DNA of 64,000 nt, taken from the NCBI RefSeq assembly GCF_001295795.1, contig NZ_LJHY01000023.1, positions 62,001 to 126,000 of the forward strand, given 5' to 3'. Below are positions 36,515-44,162 of this stretch, piece by piece; the first letter of the stretch is position 1; every line of letters starts with the position of its first letter. Under the pieces are notes generated by a model. That model saw only the letters and a program-made list of their open reading frames with translations. It was not told the origin of the DNA and did not search any database. The stretch is from Novosphingobium sp. AAP83 (GTDB lineage: Bacteria > Pseudomonadota > Alphaproteobacteria > Sphingomonadales > Sphingomonadaceae). A program made the translations under genes and the position numbers.

Positions 36515-37543
36515 ATGGGAGGGCAGACCTATCGCGCGATCCGGCTTGAACGAATCGCGCCGTCGTTCCGCGAAGGGGCAAACATCGTCGAACTGCCTTT
36601 GGCGCAGCCCGGCCCCGGCGAAATCACCGTGCGCAACTTGCACTGCGGCGTCAACGCCATCTTCGACACGCAGGTCGCACGCAACGCGGTGGATTACGTA
36701 AAGATCGCGCTACCAACCTTCACCGGCGTCGAGGCTATCGGCACGGTCGAGGCAGTGGGCGAAGGCGTAACCGATTTTGCCGTCGGCGATGCTGCCGTAA
36801 CCGTACGCTTCACCGGCGGCTATCGCGAGGCGAACACCGGCCCGACAGCGCAGTTCGCTCACGCACGCACAGCCTCGCGTCAATACCTCGCGCTCGCGTC
36901 CACAGGCGTATCGGCCCTCATTGCGCTCGAACAGATCGGCGAAGTCAAAGCAGGCGAAACGATCGCCATTTCCGCCGCTGCAGGTGGCCTTGGCCACTTC
37001 CTCGTCCAGCTTGCCGTGCTCAAGGGCTGCCGCGTCATCGGCGTTGCGGGTGGCGCAGAAAAGTGCGCTTTTGTTGCCTCCCTCGGCGCAGAACGCGTAA
37101 TCGACTACCGTTCTGAAGATGTAGGCGCGGTGCTGGCTGCAGAATATCCCGGCGGGATTGATGTGGCTGTCGATACAGTCAGCGGCACCATCTTCGATGC
37201 CTTCCTTGCCAATATTGCCAACCACGGTCGGCTTGTTGTTGGCGGCGCGGCGGCAGACCTTGAAGGCAAACCCGAAATCGTCACTGGCCCGCGCATTGCC
37301 CACGCCATCTATTACAAAGGCGCATCCGTGCGCGGCTTCATGAACGGTCTGCTTGTACCCCACTGGGACGATGCGCGCACCCGATTGTTCAAGCTCTACG
37401 AAGAAGGCAAATTGCACGTCCAGTTCGACAGCCAACGCAATATCGGACTGGAAGGCATCTACGACGGTATCGAACGGCTGCTGTCGGGAAAGTCGATGGG
37501 CAAGGTCATCGTCGATATCGTGGACGGCGAGCAGGGAGAGTAA
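36515..37543 (+). CDS. MDR-family zinc-free oxidoreductase (quinone oxidoreductase-like)
   Basis: This 342 aa MDR protein has PGPGEITVRNLHCGVNAIFDTQVAR near the N-terminus and a Rossmann loop AISAAAGGLGHFLVQLAVLKGCRVIGVAGG. The A-A-G-G-x-G-x-x-x-Q motif is typical of zeta-crystallin-like or alkenal/enoyl reductases that use NADPH, and no zinc-binding Cys sets are present. It lies four bases after the FAD oxidase. It could reduce the double bond of an unsaturated ketone or acid generated upstream. Confidence 0.85.
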   Translation: MGGQTYRAIRLERIAPSFREGANIVELPLAQPGPGEITVRNLHCGVNAIFDTQVARNAVDYVKIALPTFTGVEAIGTVEAVGEGVTDFAVGDAAVTVRFTGGYREANTGPTAQFAHARTASRQYLALASTGVSALIALEQIGEVKAGETIAISAAAGGLGHFLVQLAVLKGCRVIGVAGGAEKCAFVASLGAERVIDYRSEDVGAVLAAEYPGGIDVAVDTVSGTIFDAFLANIANHGRLVVGGAAADLEGKPEIVTGPRIAHAIYYKGASVRGFMNGLLVPHWDDARTRLFKLYEEGKLHVQFDSQRNIGLEGIYDGIERLLSGKSMGKVIVDIVDGEQGE

Positions 37544-37587
37544 CGCCGTTGCAGGTGCGTGAAGCCCCTCATCTGGCGACATGGCCA

Positions 37588-38958
37588 ATGATCATTTCAC
37601 CCAAAACCCTTTTTGAAAAGATCTGGGATACCCACCACGTGTCTCAGACCGCAGGCGGCGCGCATCTGATCGCGATCGACCGCGTGTTCCTGCACGAACG
37701 CACAGGCGCCGCAGCGCTGAAATCGCTTGCTGCCAGTGGTCGCCCGGTATGCGATCCCACGCGTGTCTTTGCAGTCATGGATCATATCGTCGATACCCGC
37801 CCGGGGCGCGGTGATGGTACACTGATGGAAGGCGGCAGCGCCTTCATTACCGAAACCCGCGCAGCCGCTAACGCTGCGGGCATTACGCTGTTCGATGTGA
37901 ATGATCGCGATCAGGGCATCACCCACGTGATTTCCCCTGAACTTGGCATCGTTCTTCCCGGCGTCACGCTGGTCGCCCCCGACAGCCACACCTGCACGCA
38001 AGGCGCACTGGGCGCATTCGCATGGGGCATCGGGTCCAGCGAAGCCGAACATGCCATGGCCACGGGTGTCTTGCGGCTTGACCGTCCAAAGACCATGCGC
38101 GTCACGTTCACCGGCACGCTCGGGTTTGGCGTCACTCCCAAGGATATGGCACTGCATCTTCTTGCAACACATGGTGCCGGTGGTGGGGCTGGGCATGTGG
38201 TCGAGTTTGCCGGATCTGCCGTATCAGGGCTCGACATCGAAGGCCGCATGACCTTGTGCAATATGGCCACCGAATTTTCGGCCATGACCGCCATCATTGC
38301 ACCCGATGAACAAACTTTTTCCTATCTGGCAGGTCGCCGCTATGCACCTGCCAAATTTGATGATCCCTATTGGGCCTTGCTGAAAACCGATGAAGGCGCA
38401 ACATTCGACCGCGAAATCGTTATTGACGCCAGCACGATTGCCCCGATGGTCAGCTGGGGCACCAGCCCCGAACACAGCATGGCGATCAGCGCCACTATAC
38501 CGCAAGGGCCGGATAGCGCCCACGCCTACATTGGCCTTCATCCAGGCACCTCCCTGCTTGGCACATCCATCGACGCGGCGTTCATTGGTTCATGCACCAA
38601 CGCCCGCCTGTCGGACTTGCGCCGCGCCGCCGATTTGCTGCGTGGCCGCCACATCGCGCCGTCCATCCGCAAGGCACTTGTCGTGCCCGGCAGCTCTGCC
38701 GTAAAACGTGCGGCAGAGGCCGAAGGGCTGGACAAAGTGTTCATTGCCGCTGGTTTCGAATGGCGCGCCAGCGGTTGTTCGCTATGCTTCTTTGCTGGTG
38801 GTGAAAGCTTTCCTGAAGGCAGCCGCACAATCAGCAGCACCAACCGCAATTTCGAGGGTCGCCAAGGCCCGGGTATCCGAACGCACATCGCCAGCCCTGA
38901 AACGGTTGCCGCCAGTGCGATTGCCGGCGTGATTGCCGATCCGCGCGAAGTCGTATGA
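37588..38958 (+). CDS. Aconitase-family large subunit, LeuC-like hydratase
   Basis: This 456 aa protein matches the large subunit of 3-isopropylmalate dehydratase and related dimethylmaleate/citraconate hydratases. It opens PKTLFEKIWDTHHV and carries the substrate motif APDSHTCTQGALGAFAWGIG. The three [4Fe-4S] cysteines are in GSCTNAR and SGCSLC. The start at 37588 gives the family N-terminus; an upstream TTG (37549) is in frame. The stop overlaps LeuD. Because it sits with a CoA-transferase and an HMG-CoA-lyase-type enzyme and not with leuA/leuB, a catabolic hydratase role is more likely than leucine synthesis. Confidence 0.88.
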   Translation: MIISPKTLFEKIWDTHHVSQTAGGAHLIAIDRVFLHERTGAAALKSLAASGRPVCDPTRVFAVMDHIVDTRPGRGDGTLMEGGSAFITETRAAANAAGITLFDVNDRDQGITHVISPELGIVLPGVTLVAPDSHTCTQGALGAFAWGIGSSEAEHAMATGVLRLDRPKTMRVTFTGTLGFGVTPKDMALHLLATHGAGGGAGHVVEFAGSAVSGLDIEGRMTLCNMATEFSAMTAIIAPDEQTFSYLAGRRYAPAKFDDPYWALLKTDEGATFDREIVIDASTIAPMVSWGTSPEHSMAISATIPQGPDSAHAYIGLHPGTSLLGTSIDAAFIGSCTNARLSDLRRAADLLRGRHIAPSIRKALVVPGSSAVKRAAEAEGLDKVFIAAGFEWRASGCSLCFFAGGESFPEGSRTISSTNRNFEGRQGPGIRTHIASPETVAASAIAGVIADPREVV

Positions 38959-39563
38959 TGACCCCGTTCACCACCCTTTGCTCTACAGCCGTGCCCTTGC
39001 TGCGCGATAATGTGGATACCGACACGATCATACCCAGCCGGGAAATGAAAAGCACTGGCCGTAACGGGCTTGCCGACGGGCTGTTTGCGCCATGGCGCTA
39101 CACCGATGTTGCCGCACGCGTTCCGGACCCGGACTTCCCGCTCAACCAGCCAAAAGCACAGACCGGACAAATTCTCCTTGGCGGGGCAAACTTCGGTTGC
39201 GGGTCAAGCCGTGAACACGCCGTCTGGGCTCTGGCCGAATATGGCATCCGCTGCATAATCGCAGAAAGCTTCGCCCCGATTTTCCGTGCCAATTGCATCC
39301 GCAACGGCCTGCTCCCCATCACGCTTGACCGCAGTGTGGTGAATAGCTTTGGCTGGCAGACACTTGACGTCAGCCTCTTTGCACAAACCGTCACTGCGGC
39401 CGGAATAGTGCACGAATTTGCAATCGAGGACGAGCCACAGCTCATGTTGCTCGAAGGGCTCGACGCTATTGCCCTTACCCTCAAATCCCTCCCCGAAATC
39501 AGCGTCTGGACAACGAACGATCGCGCCCGCCGTCCATGGGTTTACACCGGATCACCTGCATGA
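38955..39563 (+). CDS. Aconitase-family small subunit, LeuD-like
   Basis: This 202 aa swivelling-domain subunit has NVDTDTIIPSREMKSTGRNGLADGLFAPWRY near the N-terminus and the catalytic-Ser motif ANFGCGSSREHAVWAL. It would complete the iron-sulfur hydratase with the preceding LeuC-like protein. Its ATG overlaps the LeuC stop, and its stop overlaps the lyase start (ATGA in both cases), giving tight coupling. Substrate choice in this family rests on a loop near the R-E-M-K-S-T segment, which differs from a canonical leucine-pathway LeuD. Confidence 0.88.
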   Translation: MMTPFTTLCSTAVPLLRDNVDTDTIIPSREMKSTGRNGLADGLFAPWRYTDVAARVPDPDFPLNQPKAQTGQILLGGANFGCGSSREHAVWALAEYGIRCIIAESFAPIFRANCIRNGLLPITLDRSVVNSFGWQTLDVSLFAQTVTAAGIVHEFAIEDEPQLMLLEGLDAIALTLKSLPEISVWTTNDRARRPWVYTGSPA

Positions 39564-40480
39564 CTGAAATTCTAGTTTCCGAAGTGGGCCCGCGCGACGG
39601 GCTGCAATCGATCAAGGCCATCATGCCGCTTGCTGCCAAGAAGGCATGGATCGTTGCCGAAGCCGCAGCCGGGGTGCGCGAAATCGAAGTTGGCAGCTTC
39701 GTGCCGCCCAGCCTGTTGCCGCAGATGGCCGACACTGCAGAACTGGTCCGGTTCGCGCGCGACATCCCCGGCCTCAATGTCGTCGCTCTGGTCCCGAATG
39801 CCAAAGGCGCAGGTCGTGCGGTCGAAGCGGGCGTCCACGGCCTGTCCATACCCTTTTCGATGAGCGAGACCCATTCGATCCGAAACGTCCGCAAGGATCA
39901 TCCCGCCATGCTCGCCGAAATCGCCGAGGCCGCGCGCATTGCCCGCGAAGCCGGTGCACACTTCGCGGTTGGCCTCGCCACTGCATTCGGCTGCACCATC
40001 GAAGGCTCCGTGCCCGAAGATCAGGTCGTCCGCCTGGCCACAGCCGCCGCCGAAGCAGGTGCGCTTGAATTCAGCCTGTCTGACACCACAGGCTATGCCG
40101 ATCCGGCGCAAGTCCGCCGTCTTGTGCGCAAGGTCAAAGCTGCCGTCGGCGCGGAAATGCTTACCACTTTGCACCTCCACAACACGCGCGGCCTTGGACT
40201 TGCCAATGCGCTGGCTGGCCTGGAGGAAGGCATAACAACGCTTGATGCCTCGCTCGGCGGCCTTGGCGGTTGCCCGTTTGCACCCGGTGCTTCGGGCAAT
40301 CTGGTCACCGAAGACCTCGTACTGATGCTCAATTCGATGGGGTTCAGCACCGGCATCGACCTCGAAAAGTTGCTCGAAGTGCGATCAATCCTGATCGAAG
40401 CCCTACCCGGTGAACCGCTCTACGGTTTCACTCCCGATGCAGGCCCGATGCTGGATTACAACGAAAGGATCGCGCGATGA
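39560..40480 (+). CDS. HMG-CoA lyase-type acyl-CoA lyase
   Basis: This 306 aa DRE-TIM-barrel enzyme begins EVGPRDGLQSI (the GPRDGLQ motif). It has the metal-binding LHLHNTRG and the catalytic-loop GGLGGCPFAPGASGN with the conserved Cys, and SLSDTTGYADP. These are the hallmarks of 3-hydroxy-3-methylglutaryl-CoA lyase. A characterised homologue in Chloroflexus is (R)-citramalyl-CoA lyase. With LeuCD and a CoA-transferase in the same operon, cleavage of a methylmalyl-type CoA to acetyl-CoA and a keto acid is a plausible role; leucine-type HMG-CoA cleavage is the alternative. Confidence 0.9.
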   Translation: MTEILVSEVGPRDGLQSIKAIMPLAAKKAWIVAEAAAGVREIEVGSFVPPSLLPQMADTAELVRFARDIPGLNVVALVPNAKGAGRAVEAGVHGLSIPFSMSETHSIRNVRKDHPAMLAEIAEAARIAREAGAHFAVGLATAFGCTIEGSVPEDQVVRLATAAAEAGALEFSLSDTTGYADPAQVRRLVRKVKAAVGAEMLTTLHLHNTRGLGLANALAGLEEGITTLDASLGGLGGCPFAPGASGNLVTEDLVLMLNSMGFSTGIDLEKLLEVRSILIEALPGEPLYGFTPDAGPMLDYNERIAR

Positions 40481-41670
40481 CCGCCACAAAAACGGATAGT
40501 CCCGCGCCCCTTGCAGGTATCCGCGTAGTGGAATTCACTCACATGGTGATGGGGCCGACTGTGGGTCACATCCTTGCCGGTCTTGGTGCCGAAGTGGTGC
40601 GTGTCGAACCCATCGGCGGCGATGCCACGCGCCGCCTGCTGGGGTCCGGGTCGGGCTATTTCCCGATGTACAATCGCGGCAAGCAATCGATCTGCCTTGA
40701 TCTCAAATCCGCTGATGGCGTCGCCGTTGCGCGCGATCTGGCGGCTCGTGCCGATGTTCTGGTCGAAAACTTCCGCCCAGGCGCGCTCGACCGCCTCGGC
40801 CTGTCCTACGAAACCCTGTCAGCAACCAATCCCGGCCTAATCTATTGTTCAGAAAAAGGCTTTCTCCCAGGACCTTATGAAGAACGCACGGCGCTTGATG
40901 AAGTGGCACAAATGATGGGTGGGCTAGCCTATATGACCGGCCCTCCCGGCCGCCCGTTGCGCGCAGGCTCCAGCGTTGTTGATGTAACCGGTGGCATGTT
41001 CGGCGTTATCGGCATCCTTGCCGCCCTTGAAGAACGCCACCGTACTGCGCGTGGACAAAAGGTCATCGCCAGCCTGTTTGAAACCACTATCTATCTCGTC
41101 GGCCAGCATATGGCGCAATTTGCCGTTACCGGCAAAGCCGCCGCCCCGATGCCCGCACGCATCTCTGCTTGGGCGATCTATGATGTCTTCGAAACTGCGG
41201 ACGAGCCCGTGTTCATCGGCGTGGTCAGCGATCCCTTATGGGCCAAATTCTGTGTGGCGTTCGCGCTGAATGATCTTTGGGCCGATGAAACCCTGCGCGC
41301 CAACAATGCGCGCGTCCTCGCCCGTGATCGCATCATGCCGCAAGTCCGCGCACTGATGGCCACGATGACGCGCGATCAGATCGTGGCCAAACTCGAAGGC
41401 ACCGGCATGCCGTTCGCGCCTATTGGCCGCCCCGAAGACATGTTCGACGATCCCCAGCTTGCCGATGGCGGCCTTGAGGATGTGACACTGGAAGACGGCA
41501 AGGAAACCCGCCTGCCGACCATTCCCTTGCAAATGGATGGCAAACGCCCCGGTGCGCCGGTCACTCTGCCCAAGCCGGGTGCCGACAGCCGCACGGTGCT
41601 CGAAGCGCTCGGCTATGATTCCGCGCGCATCGAAGCGCTCGTTGGCGCTGGCGCTGTAGGAACCACCTGA
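40477..41670 (+). CDS. CaiB/BaiF (family III) CoA-transferase
   Basis: This 397 aa enzyme starts LAGIRVVEFTHMVMGPTVGHILAGLGAEVVRVEP and continues FPMYNRGKQSICLDLKS, VLVENFRPGALDRLGLSYE and DEVAQMMGGLAYMTGPPG. These are standard class III CoA-transferase motifs; the catalytic Asp is probably in ALDEV. It overlaps the lyase gene by four bases. It would activate the hydroxy diacid formed by the LeuCD-like hydratase before cleavage, with succinyl-CoA or another thioester as donor. Confidence 0.92.
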   Translation: MTATKTDSPAPLAGIRVVEFTHMVMGPTVGHILAGLGAEVVRVEPIGGDATRRLLGSGSGYFPMYNRGKQSICLDLKSADGVAVARDLAARADVLVENFRPGALDRLGLSYETLSATNPGLIYCSEKGFLPGPYEERTALDEVAQMMGGLAYMTGPPGRPLRAGSSVVDVTGGMFGVIGILAALEERHRTARGQKVIASLFETTIYLVGQHMAQFAVTGKAAAPMPARISAWAIYDVFETADEPVFIGVVSDPLWAKFCVAFALNDLWADETLRANNARVLARDRIMPQVRALMATMTRDQIVAKLEGTGMPFAPIGRPEDMFDDPQLADGGLEDVTLEDGKETRLPTIPLQMDGKRPGAPVTLPKPGADSRTVLEALGYDSARIEALVGAGAVGTT

Positions 41671-41685
41671 ACAAAGGAAACAGGG

Positions 41686-42597
41686 ATGCACGAGGACAAC
41701 GGGTTACAAGACGAATTCGCCGGAATTAGCCGCCGGACCGCCATGCTTGGCGCATTGGCAGCAGGCGCGGTTGCTACTTCCATCAACCCATCCTTTGCCG
41801 CTGAAGCCGCCATCGGCGATCCCGGTGCGCAAGGCATTCCTGCCGATCCCGCTGCCCGCGCCGCCATCGTGCGGCGTATGCGCTATCGCACCGATGCGGG
41901 CACCTTTATGTGGTGGTTTCGTGGCCGCACATATGCACAGCAGGGCGCAACGCTGATCCCGGTATGCGGGTTGCTGTTCGGCTCGATGATCAAGCTCAGC
42001 CCGCGGGCCGATGGCGGCTTTGATATGGTCCAGTACGAACTTGGCTTCCGTACCGATCTTGAAACTGGCAAGCGTCTGGACAAGCTGCGCAACCCTATCA
42101 CTGGCGAAATGCTGGAAATCAAAGCCTTTCCAGTCGGCCCGACAAAGCTTGCCTATGCAGCAGACAATGTTCCTGTGGTTCCTGCCACGATTGGCGGATC
42201 GATGTTCACCTATGAACATAAACCGGAACTGTTCTGGACTGCGGGCGACATGCTGTTCATGCAGTATCAAGCCAGATCCAAGGTTGAGACGGCGGGTAAG
42301 CCCGATCGCATCATCAACGATGTTGGCATGATCTACGGCAAGCTGGCAGATGCGCTTAATCCGCGCGTCAAAAGCGCGCCCGCCTGGATTCAGGGGACAG
42401 ACGTGACCGACTATGCTCGCTGGCTCAAAATGCCAGAAGGTAGCGGCACCCAAACCCTGCGTTCAATTGGCGCCAAGGTCCACCGTTATGCAGACATGCC
42501 CGCTGACTGGCGCGCTGCCGTGGCCGAGATCGACCCGAAAATGGCCGCAGATCCGATGGGAGTATTCAACCGCAATGAGGAAACCTACCGCGGCTGA
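41686..42597 (+). CDS. Tat-exported DUF1838-like protein
   Basis: This 303 aa protein has a clear twin-arginine signal (SRRTAMLGALAAGAVATS, cleavage after FAAEA). The mature part has MRYRTDAGTFMWWFRGRTY near its start and TYEHKPELFWTAGDMLF later. I connect it with the DUF1838 family, which has no known function. AAGGAAAC lies upstream of the ATG. It ends the plus-strand operon and is followed by a strong terminator. A periplasmic substrate-binding or oxidative role is possible but not shown. Confidence 0.72.
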   Translation: MHEDNGLQDEFAGISRRTAMLGALAAGAVATSINPSFAAEAAIGDPGAQGIPADPAARAAIVRRMRYRTDAGTFMWWFRGRTYAQQGATLIPVCGLLFGSMIKLSPRADGGFDMVQYELGFRTDLETGKRLDKLRNPITGEMLEIKAFPVGPTKLAYAADNVPVVPATIGGSMFTYEHKPELFWTAGDMLFMQYQARSKVETAGKPDRIINDVGMIYGKLADALNPRVKSAPAWIQGTDVTDYARWLKMPEGSGTQTLRSIGAKVHRYADMPADWRAAVAEIDPKMAADPMGVFNRNEETYRG

Positions 42598-42681
42598 GAG
42601 CCCAATACTGTTCCCATTCGCCGTTCTTGCCAAACAAATTCAATATTCAAACGCGGCGACGGGGATATTCAAGTTGCCAAC

Positions 42682-42716
42682 AAAAAAGGGGCAGGTCGCA
42701 AGACCCGCCCCTTTTT
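42682..42716. terminator. Strong bidirectional intrinsic terminator
   Basis: A-run, GGGGCAGGTC, loop GCAA, GACCCGCCCC, T-run. The stem is 10 bp with one G-T-type mismatch, and it has A's before and T's after, so it can stop transcription from both sides. It lies between the converging DUF1838-like gene and the membrane protein gene. Confidence 0.85.
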
Positions 42717-42737
42717 CATGTCATTGCACCTGCAAGA

Positions 42738-43415
42738 TCAGAACGGCTTGACCGTTCCCAGGAAGCAGATGCCCGAAATCGTGATCCAGTAAACATAGGC
42801 CATCAGACGGCCATAGAGGAATTCACGTTCAAGCGCGGCTTCTTCTGCCGGGTTCGGACCTTCTGCCAGACGGCGGAAACGCACCGTCCAAAGACGCATG
42901 ATCCAGCGCAGTCCAAGGCCGATGCACAGCGTGAAGCCGTAAAGCGTGAGCTTGGTCGCATACCAGCGCGAACCCTCACTCGCTTCCAGCGGCCCGTGGC
43001 CCAGCAACGAAGAAATCCCGACCACGAAAATTGTCGGGATCAGCACCCAACGGATCTTTTCATCGAGCTTGGTCAGCATGATGCCGGTATCGGTTTCACG
43101 TTTGATGAACGCACCCCAGCATAGTGCCAACCAGCCGGCTACGAACACCCACATTGCTGTCAGAAAGTTGCCACCGTAAGGCTGCAAGCCATAGATATGG
43201 CCCATGTGCAGCCCCAGCGGCAACAACGTGATTATACCGGTGCGCGCGAGGATGTCGATGCGATAGGCGGTTTCCATGTGCCGCCTGCGCTCTTCCATCG
43301 AAAGCTTGCGATTGATGATGTTAAAGCTTGTCTGGAACACACCCCATTCACCGCCCAGCCAATAGACCATTGCGATAATGTGGACCCAGCGCAGTACCAG
43401 TACTTCTTCGATCAA
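42738..43415 (-). CDS. CopD-like multi-pass membrane protein (copy 2)
   Basis: This 225 aa protein has about five hydrophobic segments and starts LRWVHIIAMVYWLGGEWGVF. It is a paralogue of 26740-27402, which has the same W-L-G-G and conserved charged patch after helix 1. It has extra His residues (LHMGHIYGL) that could bind haem or metal. It is the last gene of the minus-strand operon after a small partner gene. As with copy 1, I infer an accessory role for an exported or membrane-linked oxidation, without proof. Confidence 0.72.
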   Translation of the reverse strand: MIEEVLVLRWVHIIAMVYWLGGEWGVFQTSFNIINRKLSMEERRRHMETAYRIDILARTGIITLLPLGLHMGHIYGLQPYGGNFLTAMWVFVAGWLALCWGAFIKRETDTGIMLTKLDEKIRWVLIPTIFVVGISSLLGHGPLEASEGSRWYATKLTLYGFTLCIGLGLRWIMRLWTVRFRRLAEGPNPAEEAALEREFLYGRLMAYVYWITISGICFLGTVKPF

Positions 43416-43460
43416 CGACTTTCCCCTTGCATGTGGAAGCCGCCACTAAGCCACTGCGCG

Positions 43461-43820
43461 TTAGCCTCTTGAAAGCCGCTCGACCCAGTCAGTGACTGGC
43501 GGATCGCGGTTTTCCACGGCCTCGACTTCCTGCTGGAAGCCGCGCATGACACGGGCAGTATACGCCCTCATGGCGATGCCTCGTTCCTCGCCGGCCATAT
43601 TATCCGGCTTGAAGTTTTCGATGGCATCCCGGTTGATCGAACCTTGCGATTCCAGCAACCGTTCAACAGTATCAAGACGTTCTCGCGTAGCAGCCGGTTC
43701 GACCGTCAGCGATAACGCCAGCGAATAAAGCCGGTCGACTGCCATCTCGTCAAAGAAAGCTGGCCGTCCGCCTTTGGCGCGAGCGCCCGAACGCGCAATC
43801 CAGTCGATTTCCTGCGTCAA
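43461..43820 (-). CDS. Small partner protein of a methyltransferase (copy B)
   Basis: This 119 aa protein aligns with copy A over its length. GGRPAFFDEMAVDRLYSLALSLT corresponds to GKRPYFLEPQVERVLAITMAMA, and RLDTVERLLESQG and IENFKPDN follow the shared core. I place the start at TTG 43820, which overlaps the stop of the methyltransferase remnant (TTGA) just as copy A overlaps its methyltransferase (ATGA). A longer frame to 44111 has no homology upstream. The partner is intact although its methyltransferase is not. Confidence 0.72.
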   Translation of the reverse strand: MTQEIDWIARSGARAKGGRPAFFDEMAVDRLYSLALSLTVEPAATRERLDTVERLLESQGSINRDAIENFKPDNMAGEERGIAMRAYTARVMRGFQQEVEAVENRDPPVTDWVERLSRG

Positions 43821-44143
43821 GCCGAAACCTCCTCTTTTGCAGCACTGGCAACTTGGGGTTTCCATGCCCCGTAAGCGTTCCAGATCGCCGCGCGTCCGTA
43901 ATCCTCTTCTTCGCCATCGGATGACGCCGGGAACAGCGATTTGTCGGGAACTGCTCGCACACCGGTTACAAAATGCTGATCGATCGGAAAGCCGGCCTCT
44001 TCCATCGCTTGCTTGAGGTCTACCCCATGCATAGCCGGGCCATATTGCGGCTGTTCCACATGCAGCAGCAATCCACCTGCTTTCAACACACGACGGCATT
44101 CGGACTGACACAACGCAGAAAGATGCGGCTTGATTTGTATCGA
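43817..44143 (-). pseudogene. Truncated methyltransferase remnant (copy B)
   Basis: About 98-108 codons match only the C-terminal part of methyltransferase copy A. RRVLKAGGLLLHVEQPQY corresponds to RRLLKPGGIVLHVEQPQY, and FVTGVRAVPDKSLFPASSDGEEEDYGRAAIWN to the copy A C-terminus. The pre-domain, SAM loop and about 25 residues after HVEQPQY are missing. The frame hits a stop at 44144-44146. No catalytic SAM fold can form, so it is a pseudogene. The reading frame toward the partner gene is kept, perhaps because it couples partner translation. Confidence 0.75.
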
Positions 44144-44148
44144 CTATA
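44133..44148 (-). promoter_or_regulatory. AT-rich CAAAT element at the remnant boundary
   Basis: On the minus strand the sequence reads ATAGTCGATACAAAT toward the remnant, similar in form and orientation to the elements upstream of copy A, the VOC operon and the tandem hydrolase. It is the weakest match of the set. Confidence 0.3.
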
Positions 44149-44162
44149 GAACAATTTTAAGA

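Noticed and set aside
37588..39563. Leucine-biosynthesis leuCD
   Set aside because: No leuA or leuB is nearby, and the pair is fused by overlaps to a CoA-transferase and an acyl-CoA lyase, so a catabolic hydratase is the better reading.
43817..44162. Possible insertion-sequence scar at the broken methyltransferase
   Set aside because: No inverted repeats, target duplication or transposase sequence were seen beside the break; a simple deletion explains it.
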